A DNA stretch of 64,000 nt from Gloeobacter kilaueensis JS1 (GTDB taxonomy: Bacteria > Cyanobacteriota > Cyanobacteriia > Gloeobacterales > Gloeobacteraceae), in NCBI RefSeq assembly GCF_000484535.1, contig NC_022600.1, positions 3,844,001 to 3,908,000 on the forward strand, read 5' to 3'. The notes under the pieces were generated by a model. It was not told the origin of the DNA. It worked only from the letters and a program-made list of their open reading frames with translations, and did no database searches. The translations under genes were made by a program, and so were the position numbers. Shown here piece after piece: positions 9,072-17,335 of this stretch; within the stretch, counting starts at the first letter, position 1; each line of letters starts with the position of its first letter.

Positions 9072-12000
9072 ACCTGCCCATCGAACCGGTTGCGATCATC
9101 GGCGTTGCAGCACTGTTTCCGAAGGCAAAAGATGCGGCCTCCTTCTGGCAGAACATTCTCGACAAAGTCGATGCGGTGAGCGAAGCGCCCCCCTCCTGGG
9201 CGCGGCACTACTTCGATCCCGACTCCAAAGAACAGGACCGGATCTACACGACCAAGGGCGGTTTCTTGGGCGAGCTGGCCGAGTTCGATCCGACCGAATT
9301 TGGGATCATGCCCAATACGATCGACGCTGCCGAGCCGGATCACTTTATTGCCCTCAAGCTGGCCCGCGACGCGCTGGCTGACGCCGGCTACCTCGATCGG
9401 CCCTTCAACCGCAAAAAAGCGGGGATCATCTTGGGCCACGGCGTCTACGTCAACCGTGGCCACATGGCGATGCTCCAGCAGACGCTGGTGCTCGATCAGA
9501 CGATCGACACCCTCCGGCGGGTCTGCCCAGATATGGACGATGCCTCGATCGAGGCGGTGCGCCGGGCGCTGCGGGCCAACACTCCGGCATTCAACGCCGA
9601 GGTGGTGCCGGGGATGGTGCCAAACGTGATCACAGGCCGGATCGCCAACCGCCTCGACCTGATGGGCACCAACTATCTCATCGACGCCGCCTGCGCCTCG
9701 GGGCTGGTGGCGGTCGAGCTGGCGATGAAGGAACTGGCGAGCGGCAGATGCGACCTGATGCTCGCAGGCGGCGTCCAGGCGTCGCTGCCGCCGCAGTACA
9801 ACATGGCCTTCTGCCAGCTCGGTGCCCTCTCCCACACCAGTATCCGGCCCTTCGACAAAGCCGCCGACGGCAACGTCATGGGCGAAGGCTGCGGCATATT
9901 GGTGCTCAAGCGCCTCAAAGACGCCGAGCGCGACGGCGATCGGATCTACGCCGTCGTCAAAGGCGTCGGCAGTTCCAGCAACGGCAAGGCGCTCGGGATG
10001 CTCGCTCCCCGCCTCGAAGGGGAGGTGCTCGCCCTCGAAGAAGCCTACGCCCAGACAGGCATCGATCCGGCGAGCGTCGATCTGGTCGAAGCCCACGGCA
10101 CCGGCATTCCGGTGGGCGACCGCACCGAGATGGAAGCCCTCGCCCAGGTCTACGGCGCGCGCTCAGGCGAGTTGCCTCGGGTCGGCATGGGTTCGGTCAA
10201 GTCGATGATTGGCCACTGCATCCCCGCTTCGGGGGCGGCGAGCTTTATCAAGATTGCCCTGGCCCTCTATCACAAAGTCCTGCCGCCCACCCTGCTCGAT
10301 GCGGTCAACCCGGATCTGGGGGTCGAGCGGACGCCCTTTTATCTCAACAACCAGACCCGCCCCTGGGTGAGCGCCAATCAGCGGCCCCGTCGAGCCGGGA
10401 TCAATGCCTTCGGCTTCGGTGGAATCAACGCCCACGCCCTCTTAGAAGAGTACCGCCCAAGCGGTCCTGAGCAGATCCTGCACCGGCACTGGCCCTCGGA
10501 GTTGTTCGTCTTTGCTGCCGCCGACCGGGCGGGCCTGATAAGCCAGATCGAGGCGGCCCTGGCGCTGGCCGATCGGACCTCCCTCGCTCAGCTCGCCTGC
10601 AACCTCGCTGCTGCAGCCGGTGAGGGGCGCTGTCGTCTGGCCCTGATTGCCCGCAACGGCGAAGAACTCACAAACAAGCTCAATCAAGCCATCGAAAAGC
10701 TCAAAGATTCTGGCCGCGTTCGCTTTCGGGGCGGGCTTTTTTACAACGAAGTCGCTCCAGACGCTGCCGGTGCAAAGACGGCGATGATCTTTCCGGGCGA
10801 GGGCTGCCAGTATCCGAATATGCTCGCGGATCTCTGCCTGTACTTTCCGGTGGTGCGCGAGTGGTTCGATTTTCTTGACTCGGCCCTGGGCGAAGGACGG
10901 CCCCACCCGCCCAGCCGCTATATCTTCCCGCCGCCCACAGCCATCGATGACGCGGTGATCGAGCGCACGCACCGGACGCTCTACCAGATGGAACTGGCCG
11001 TCGCCTCGGTCGCCACCGCCAGCATGGCCCTCTACGAGCTGTTGCGCGAGTTCGAGGTCAGGCCCGATGTGATGGTGGGCCACAGCACCGGCGAACTTAC
11101 CAGTCTGGTCGCCTCGGGTGTGGTCCGCCTCGCCGATCGCTCCGAGATGATGAGCAAGCTGCTCCTCATGAATACGCTCTACCAGCAGCTCGAAGAGACC
11201 AACCTCATCCCGCGTGGCGTACTGCTCACCGTCGGCGCACTGCGCAGCGAGGTGCTCGCCAAGCTGTTAGACGAATTTCCGGACCGGCTGCACCTGGCGA
11301 TGGACAACTGCCCGAATCAGGTGGTGCTCTTTGGCGACGAAGGGGCGATTGCCGAGGCGGCGGATCGGCTGCAGACGAGCGGGGCGATCTGCCAGCGCCT
11401 GCCCTTTGACCGCGCCTACCACACGCCCCTCTTTGAAGCGCCCGCCCAGGTGCTGCGCGCCTTCTACGACGCCCTCGACGTTGGCCCGGCCCAGACGCCG
11501 CTCTACAGTTGCGCTACAGTCGATCGCTTTCCGGACGAGCCGGAGGCGATCCGCGAACTGGGTGTGCGGCAGTGGCCTTCGCGGGTGCGCTTTCGCGAGA
11601 CGATCAGCCAACTCCACGACGAAGGGGTGCGCTTTTTTATCGAAGTCGGTCCGAGCGGCAACCTGACAGGCTTTGTAGACGACATTCTTAAAGGCCGCGA
11701 CTACCGGGCGGTGCCGGTCAACAGCCAGCGCAAGAGCGGCCTCGAGCAGTTGCAATTTTTGATTGGCCAGTTGTTCGTCGCCGGTCAGCCTGTCAGTTTT
11801 GACCCGTTTTTCAAGCGGCGCGGGCTCGTGCCCGAAGCGCCGGAGGCGGCACCTACCAAAAAGCGCCGGGGCCGGATCCTCGATCTGACCCTGCCGCACA
11901 TGGAATTGCCGGAGAACTTTGCCCTGCCCAGTCTCAACGGCAAGGTTACTGCTCCGTCTGCTCCCGCCCCTGCTCCACCCGTCCCCGCCCCGCCCCCGCC

Positions 12001-13891
12001 CGCAGCGAACAACGGTCACGCTGCGCTGAGCGCCATCCCGGTCGCCCCCGATCCGCAACCGGTCGTCATCGGCGACGCCGGGGCGGCGATCGTCCACGAT
12101 CACTTCACCCTGATGCAAGAATTTCTAGCCAGCCAGGACCGGCTCTTTGCGAGCCTCGTCTCCGCTGCCCCCGCCCAGGCAGGATCGACTCACGCGCCTG
12201 TACAGGCCGATCCCTGGCCGTACCTGGGAGAGATTCTCGCCTGCAGCGACGGAATGCTCCACTGCCGCCGCCGCTACGCACCCGAAACAGACACTTTCCT
12301 CGAAGATCACACCCTGGGGGGCAACCCCTCCGCCCTGCAGCCGGAACTCTTGCCGCTGCCGATTCTGCCTTTTACGACCAGCATGGAGATGATCGCCCAG
12401 GCGGCTCTCTACCTGGCGGGTGGCAGCGGAGTGGTAAGCGGTATGAGCGACGTGCGCGGCTACCGCTGGCTCGCCCTCGATCGCGGGGCGCTGACGCTCG
12501 AAGTCGTCGCCCGGTTGCTGCCCGGCGGATCGGGTGAACCCCTCCGCGTCCAGGCGCAGCTTTTTCAGCTCAGCGAGGACGATCCCGAGCAGCGGATTCT
12601 CGGTTTTGAAGCGACGGTGCTGATTGCCGAAAATTATGCCCCGGCTCCGGCTCCCCGCGACCTCGATCCAGGTACCCTCTGGCAGATGAGCGAGGAGCTG
12701 GCGGACGACCGGCTCTACCTCACCGGCATGTTCCACGGGCCGCGCTTCCAGAGCCTGCGCCACATCCGCTGCTGCGGCGAAAAAGGGATCGAGGCGGACC
12801 TGTACGTCTATGGCAACAGCGACTACTTCGCCGATGGCCGCCAGGGCGTCTTTCAGATCGATCAGAGCATCATCGATGCCGCCGGACAGCTCTCGGCTTT
12901 CTGGCTCTCTCAGGACATCGACAGTCCCGAATTCAGCATGTTTCCGTTCCAGGTGGGCCGCTTCGAGCAGTTCGGACCGCCCGCACCCGCCGGGACGATC
13001 TTGCTCTGCCGCTGCCGCTCGCGCTACCTGAGCGAGTCGGTCACCGAATCGGACCTCGATTATTTCACTCCCGACGGGCAGCTCGTCTATCGCCTCACCG
13101 GCTGGCTGAACCGCTTCTTTCTCTCGCCCCCCCACTATCAAGATTTTCGGATCGCTCCCCAGCACAACTATCTTTCTGAACCCTGGCTGCAGGAGCAAAC
13201 GGGGCTCATCTGCCGCCGCTACGCCAATCCGGGCAATTATCTCGAAGAAAGCTGGGAAATCTGGAAGCGGGTCACCGCCCACCTGATCCTGGGCGAGGGC
13301 GAGCGGGCTTTCTGGTACGGCCTGCCCGAGCAGGGCACCCGCCGCCGCGACTGGCTTTTGGGCCGTCTCGCCGCCAAAGAAGCCCTCCGGCAGTGGGCGG
13401 GAACCTATCTGGGCGTCGCCCTCGCTCCGGCAGATTTTGAAATCTGGGGCAACGAGTTGGGCCGTCCGGAAGTCCACTGCCCGGCTCTGGCCCAGCTGGG
13501 CTGGATGCCTGCGGTGTCGATTGCCCACAGCGACGGGTGCGCTGTCGCCGCTGTGGCTGCCGACGGCTACACCCTGGGCATCGACCTGCAGCGGCGGCTG
13601 CCTTTGCGTACCGCCGACTGGGTGAATGTCGCCTTTGAATCCACGGAGCTGGCGCTGCTGCCCGACGCGACGGACGAACTGGCGCTGTTGGGCCTCTGGT
13701 GCGCCAAGGAGGCGGCGGCCAAGGCCCACGGCACGGGGCTTGCCGGTGCTCCCCGCCAATGGCAGGTGGTCGCCCGCAGCCCGGATGGCTCTGCCCTCAC
13801 CGTCCACCACGCAGGGCTGTTCTTTGGCGTGCAGCTCTGGGCTTCGTCAGAAGAAGTCTTTGCCGTCTGCCGCGCAGTGCCGACGGCCTGA
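9068..13891 (+). CDS. PfaC-like synthase: KS, AT, DH, phosphopantetheinyl transferase
   Basis: Second synthase subunit, 1607 aa from the ATG at 9068 (ATGA overlap with the upstream stop). Ketosynthase at about 1-430 with a complete Cys209 (DAACASG), His343 (EAHGTG) and His383 (IGHCIP) triad, so it looks like a working condensing enzyme rather than an inactive chain-length factor. An acyltransferase-like domain follows (about 565-880), with an unusual FPGEGCQYP in place of GQGSQ and Ser673 in GHSTGE. After a Pro/Ala-rich linker comes a double hot-dog dehydratase (about 1050-1370; His1081 in EDHTLGGNP, HGPRFQSL later). The C-terminus (about 1420-1600) is a Sfp-type phosphopantetheinyl transferase: LGIDLQ near 1503 and WCAKEAAAK near 1545. 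It would activate the carrier domains of this pathway, the job PfaE does in PUFA synthesis. Confidence 0.88.
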   Translation: MNLPIEPVAIIGVAALFPKAKDAASFWQNILDKVDAVSEAPPSWARHYFDPDSKEQDRIYTTKGGFLGELAEFDPTEFGIMPNTIDAAEPDHFIALKLARDALADAGYLDRPFNRKKAGIILGHGVYVNRGHMAMLQQTLVLDQTIDTLRRVCPDMDDASIEAVRRALRANTPAFNAEVVPGMVPNVITGRIANRLDLMGTNYLIDAACASGLVAVELAMKELASGRCDLMLAGGVQASLPPQYNMAFCQLGALSHTSIRPFDKAADGNVMGEGCGILVLKRLKDAERDGDRIYAVVKGVGSSSNGKALGMLAPRLEGEVLALEEAYAQTGIDPASVDLVEAHGTGIPVGDRTEMEALAQVYGARSGELPRVGMGSVKSMIGHCIPASGAASFIKIALALYHKVLPPTLLDAVNPDLGVERTPFYLNNQTRPWVSANQRPRRAGINAFGFGGINAHALLEEYRPSGPEQILHRHWPSELFVFAAADRAGLISQIEAALALADRTSLAQLACNLAAAAGEGRCRLALIARNGEELTNKLNQAIEKLKDSGRVRFRGGLFYNEVAPDAAGAKTAMIFPGEGCQYPNMLADLCLYFPVVREWFDFLDSALGEGRPHPPSRYIFPPPTAIDDAVIERTHRTLYQMELAVASVATASMALYELLREFEVRPDVMVGHSTGELTSLVASGVVRLADRSEMMSKLLLMNTLYQQLEETNLIPRGVLLTVGALRSEVLAKLLDEFPDRLHLAMDNCPNQVVLFGDEGAIAEAADRLQTSGAICQRLPFDRAYHTPLFEAPAQVLRAFYDALDVGPAQTPLYSCATVDRFPDEPEAIRELGVRQWPSRVRFRETISQLHDEGVRFFIEVGPSGNLTGFVDDILKGRDYRAVPVNSQRKSGLEQLQFLIGQLFVAGQPVSFDPFFKRRGLVPEAPEAAPTKKRRGRILDLTLPHMELPENFALPSLNGKVTAPSAPAPAPPVPAPPPPAANNGHAALSAIPVAPDPQPVVIGDAGAAIVHDHFTLMQEFLASQDRLFASLVSAAPAQAGSTHAPVQADPWPYLGEILACSDGMLHCRRRYAPETDTFLEDHTLGGNPSALQPELLPLPILPFTTSMEMIAQAALYLAGGSGVVSGMSDVRGYRWLALDRGALTLEVVARLLPGGSGEPLRVQAQLFQLSEDDPEQRILGFEATVLIAENYAPAPAPRDLDPGTLWQMSEELADDRLYLTGMFHGPRFQSLRHIRCCGEKGIEADLYVYGNSDYFADGRQGVFQIDQSIIDAAGQLSAFWLSQDIDSPEFSMFPFQVGRFEQFGPPAPAGTILLCRCRSRYLSESVTESDLDYFTPDGQLVYRLTGWLNRFFLSPPHYQDFRIAPQHNYLSEPWLQEQTGLICRRYANPGNYLEESWEIWKRVTAHLILGEGERAFWYGLPEQGTRRRDWLLGRLAAKEALRQWAGTYLGVALAPADFEIWGNELGRPEVHCPALAQLGWMPAVSIAHSDGCAVAAVAADGYTLGIDLQRRLPLRTADWVNVAFESTELALLPDATDELALLGLWCAKEAAAKAHGTGLAGAPRQWQVVARSPDGSALTVHHAGLFFGVQLWASSEEVFAVCRAVPTA

Positions 13892-13920
13892 ATCTGTCCC
13901 CTGTCATCAGGAAATTACCC

Positions 13921-14205
13921 ATGACCGTCACCCTTCAAAAAGTAGAAACCGAAATCATCGAAATTCTGGACGATATGACCCAGGACTGGGATCTGGAAGT
14001 CGAGGAGATTACCCCCAAGACCAGCCTGGTCAACGAACTCGAATTTGCCTCGATCGACTACGTGCAGCTGGTGGTGGCGATCGAGGAGCACTTCGGGCGC
14101 AAGCTCGACTTTAGCGAACTGATCTTAAACGACGGCAAGTACGTCAGCGATATCTCCGTCGCAGAACTGGTCAACTTCGTTACCCGCAAACTCAATCAGG
14201 ATTAA
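13921..14205 (+). CDS. Free-standing acyl carrier protein
   Basis: A 94-aa acidic helical protein starting at ATG 13921 after an AGGA eight bases upstream. ELEFASIDYVQLVVAIEEHF fits helix II of an acyl or peptidyl carrier protein. Ser44 is the likely phosphopantetheine site, but the usual Asp before it is Ala (FASI instead of the common FDSL). It lies 29 nt after the synthase that carries its own phosphopantetheinyl transferase and 2 nt before the next gene, so it belongs to the same operon. It may supply a starter, a side chain or the release step, because the large synthase has only one in-cis carrier domain. The carrier identity is well supported; its exact role is inference. Confidence 0.85.
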   Translation: MTVTLQKVETEIIEILDDMTQDWDLEVEEITPKTSLVNELEFASIDYVQLVVAIEEHFGRKLDFSELILNDGKYVSDISVAELVNFVTRKLNQD

Positions 14206-14207
14206 CC

Positions 14208-15800
14208 ATGACAAGAACACTCGCGATCGGCATGGATGGTGCCACCTTCACGATCCTCGATCAGATGGTCGAGGAATTGCCGGGCCTCGGCCTCGCCATG
14301 CCCTTCATGAAAAAGATCTTCGAGGGGGGCGCTCGCTCGCGGCTGCTCTCGACGCCCAACCCGCTCACACCGCCCGCCTGGGTGTCGTTTATGACCGGTC
14401 GCACCCCCGGCAACCACGGCGTCTACGACTTTATCCGCATGGAAGAAAAGGGCGACGACGTTTTCTATACGCTCTACGACGCCCGCGATGTCCAGACCGA
14501 GATGATCTGGTCGATCGCCACGCGCTCGGGCAAAAAAGTGGTCGCCCTCAACTATCCGTTTACGGCTCCGCCCCGGCCCAACACCGGCTCGCTGGTGCCC
14601 GGTTTTACCCACTGGAAGCACCTGCGCCGCAGCACCTCGCCGCCCGAACTCTACGAGCGCCTCAAGGAGATGCCCGACTTCAGCCCCAAGAACCTCGCCT
14701 GGGACTTCGAGCACGAAAAGCAGATCATGGAAGCGCTGGGCCAGGGTGAGCTGGCAGACTGGATTCGCTATCACATCCGCCGCGACGAGCACTGGCTGGC
14801 GGTCGCCGAAAAGCTCTTGGTCGAGGACCAGCCGGATCTGATGGCGGTGCTCTTCGACGGCACCGACAAGCTCCAGCACCAGATCTACTACTACCTCGAT
14901 CCGAACCTCACCCCCGAGGAGCCGAGCGACGCCTACCTCGAACTGCGCGCCCTCTCCTTCGAGTACTTCCGCAAGTTAGATAGCTGGATCGAAAGGCTGG
15001 TCGAGCTGGCCGGTCCCGACACCCAGGTGTTTCTCAACTCCGATCACGGCTTTACCGCCTCCTTCGAGGTGGTGCGCATCAACGCCTACTTGGCCGATCG
15101 GGGCTACCTGGTGCTCAAGGCGGGCGACGGCCTGGAGGATGGCCGTCCGACTTCGACCTGGTTTGCCAACGTCGATTTTACGAAGACCCGCGCCTACTGC
15201 CCGACGCCCTCCAGCAACGGCATCGTCATCCGCGTCGCGAGCAAGCCCGGTGAGCCGGGGATCGCTCCGGAGGAATACGAAGCGTTCCGCGATCAGCTGA
15301 TCGCCGATCTCTACGACTTGCGCGATGCGGTTACGGGCGAGCAAATTATCAAGGCGGTGCGCAAGCGCGAGGAGATCTACAACGGTCCCGCCCTGGCCGA
15401 CGCGCCGGATCTGACCCTCACCCTGCGCGATCACGGCTTCGTGTCGATCCGCGACGTGCGCCCGGTGGTCGAAAAGCGGCCCGAACCGCTCGGCACCCAC
15501 CACCCCGAAGGCGTCTTTCTCGCCTACGGTCCCGGCATCCGGCCCGGTTATCTGGGTCCGCTCCACCAGATCGCCGATGTGCCCGCCACTCTGCTCTACA
15601 GCCTCGGCCTGCCCATCCCCGACAACTTCGAGGGCAAAGTCGCCCAGGACTTCTTCAACGACGAGTACCTGATGGTCAACCCGGTGCGCACCGGCTCGGC
15701 GGCGCTCACCGGCAAGGGGGCGAGCGAGGAGAACGCGATGGACGAAGCGGAGAAGGCAAAGCTGCTCGAACAGTTGCAGATGCTAGGCTACGTGGAGTAA
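14208..15800 (+). CDS. Alkaline-phosphatase-superfamily phosphodiesterase/hydrolase
   Basis: A 530-aa protein of the type I phosphodiesterase/nucleotide pyrophosphatase branch. Metal ligands and nucleophile are readable: Asp10 in AIGMDGATF, Thr54 in NPLTPPAWVSFMTGRTPG as the probable nucleophile, a FDGTDKLQHQ segment, NSDHGF and GTHHPEG. No signal peptide is visible, so it should act in the cytoplasm or at the membrane face. It starts 2 nt after the carrier protein stop and clearly sits in the polyketide operon. Enzymes of this family cleave phosphate mono- or diesters, or transfer phospho-groups; here a tailoring or release function on a lipid product is possible but not shown. The last 30 residues are a charged helix ending in QLQMLGYVE. 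Confidence 0.8.
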   Translation: MTRTLAIGMDGATFTILDQMVEELPGLGLAMPFMKKIFEGGARSRLLSTPNPLTPPAWVSFMTGRTPGNHGVYDFIRMEEKGDDVFYTLYDARDVQTEMIWSIATRSGKKVVALNYPFTAPPRPNTGSLVPGFTHWKHLRRSTSPPELYERLKEMPDFSPKNLAWDFEHEKQIMEALGQGELADWIRYHIRRDEHWLAVAEKLLVEDQPDLMAVLFDGTDKLQHQIYYYLDPNLTPEEPSDAYLELRALSFEYFRKLDSWIERLVELAGPDTQVFLNSDHGFTASFEVVRINAYLADRGYLVLKAGDGLEDGRPTSTWFANVDFTKTRAYCPTPSSNGIVIRVASKPGEPGIAPEEYEAFRDQLIADLYDLRDAVTGEQIIKAVRKREEIYNGPALADAPDLTLTLRDHGFVSIRDVRPVVEKRPEPLGTHHPEGVFLAYGPGIRPGYLGPLHQIADVPATLLYSLGLPIPDNFEGKVAQDFFNDEYLMVNPVRTGSAALTGKGASEENAMDEAEKAKLLEQLQMLGYVE

Positions 15801-15814
15801 GTAAAAAACCGCTT

Positions 15815-17317
15815 ATGGGCAATCCTGAACCGTGGCCTGGCCTGCGGCTCGCGGATCTGCGCAAAACCTGCCTCAACGGTCTGGGAGACGGCTTCAACAG
15901 CTACGCCCACGCGATGGGCTGGTTCAAGGGCCGTCTCTACGTCGGCACCACCCGCGCCGTCCTGCAGAAGCTCAAGACGATGATCCCGCTGCAGACCGAG
16001 TTCTGGCCTGTCGATGCGGCCTGCCTCGACGATCCAGATTTTGAAGAGCGGGTCGCCCCGGCGGAGATCTGGCGCTACGACCCGGCCACGGACCACTGGG
16101 AGCGGCTTTTTCGCTCGCCTTTGATCCTCGGTTCCCACGGCCAGTCCATTGCCCGCGAGATGGGCTTTCGCTCGATGGTCGTCTTCCAGGGCAAGTCCGA
16201 TCCGGAACCGGCCCTGTACCTGGGCAACTTCTCCCGCGCCCAGGGACCGGGCTCCCAGGTGGTGCGCTCGATCGACGGCGTTCACTTCGAGGCGTGCTCC
16301 GAAGGGGGCCTGATGGGCCTGGCTTTTACCAGCCTGCGGCTGTTGGTGCCCTTCAAGGGCAAGCTCTTCACCGCTCCCACCGGCGCAAAGGGCGGCAATC
16401 AAAATGCCAGCGGCGTCTGCCTGGTCTTCGAGAGCGACGACCCGGCAAAGGGCGTCTGGCGGCAGGTCAATACCCCCGGCTTCGGCGATCCGGGCAACCT
16501 GACCGTCTTCATCATGAATACCTTTGAAGATCACCTCTACGCCGGGACGTTCAACAACAGGGGCTTCCAGCTCTGGCGCACCGCCGCCGAGGGAGAGCCC
16601 CCCTACGAGTGGGAGTGCGTGATCAAGGACGGAGCCGGGCGCGGCCCGCTCAACCAGGTGGCCGTCAGCTTGATCCCCCACAAGGGTGCCCTGTACCTGG
16701 GCACCGGCATCCAGAACGGCGGCTGCGATCTTAAAAACAACATCGGTCCGGCGGGAGCAGAGATCATCCGGGTCTTTCCCGATAAGACCTGGGAAGTCTG
16801 CGTGGGCGATCCCCGCGACGGGCACTTTCCTTTGAGCGGCCTGGCGGGCGGCTTCAACAACGTGCGCAACGGCTATATCTGGCGGATGGGCACCCACGAC
16901 GGCTGGATCTACGCCGGGACGATGAACTGGAGCACGATCTTGCTCTACATGAGCATGGATCTGGCAAGCAGCGACAAGGTGCGCTACATCATCGACCAGA
17001 TGGGGCTTGAGTCGCTGGTAGCCGACGAGGGCGGGGGCGAGCTGTGGCGCAGCTGCGACGGCGAGAACTGGCTGCCGGTGGACCGCCGGGGCTTTGGCAA
17101 CATGTACAACTACGGCATCCGCAACATCGTCTCCACCCCCGCCGGACTCTTTATCGGCACCGCCAACCCCTTCGGTCCCCGCGTCGCCGTCAAAGAAAAC
17201 GGCCAGTGGACCTACACCGACAATCCCCTGGGCGGCCTCGAAGTCTGGCTGGGCAACCGCGACCTGCGGGTGCCGAGCTGGGGCAAGGCGGACCCCAGCT
17301 TGATCGAGCGGCGCTAA
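15815..17317 (+). CDS. Beta-propeller-like protein of unknown function
   Basis: 500 aa. A short motif recurs about once per blade: RLYVGTT, LYAGTFN, LYLGTG, IYAGTMNW and LFIGTAN, each followed by a Trp- or Arg-rich strand such as IWRYDP or LWRT. This is the look of a six- or seven-bladed propeller. No signal peptide or membrane segment is seen, and no catalytic motif is recognisable. It begins 14 nt after the phosphodiesterase stop and is the last gene before a convergent amylase, so it closes the polyketide operon. It could be a scaffold, lyase or tailoring partner; I do not recognise a named family. Confidence 0.7.
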   Translation: MGNPEPWPGLRLADLRKTCLNGLGDGFNSYAHAMGWFKGRLYVGTTRAVLQKLKTMIPLQTEFWPVDAACLDDPDFEERVAPAEIWRYDPATDHWERLFRSPLILGSHGQSIAREMGFRSMVVFQGKSDPEPALYLGNFSRAQGPGSQVVRSIDGVHFEACSEGGLMGLAFTSLRLLVPFKGKLFTAPTGAKGGNQNASGVCLVFESDDPAKGVWRQVNTPGFGDPGNLTVFIMNTFEDHLYAGTFNNRGFQLWRTAAEGEPPYEWECVIKDGAGRGPLNQVAVSLIPHKGALYLGTGIQNGGCDLKNNIGPAGAEIIRVFPDKTWEVCVGDPRDGHFPLSGLAGGFNNVRNGYIWRMGTHDGWIYAGTMNWSTILLYMSMDLASSDKVRYIIDQMGLESLVADEGGGELWRSCDGENWLPVDRRGFGNMYNYGIRNIVSTPAGLFIGTANPFGPRVAVKENGQWTYTDNPLGGLEVWLGNRDLRVPSWGKADPSLIERR

Positions 17318-17335
17318 GGGCACAATCAAGCCGCG

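Noticed and set aside
15788-17329. 513-aa antisense open frame under the propeller gene
   Set aside because: The plus-strand protein has clear repeats and operon spacing; the antisense frame has none.
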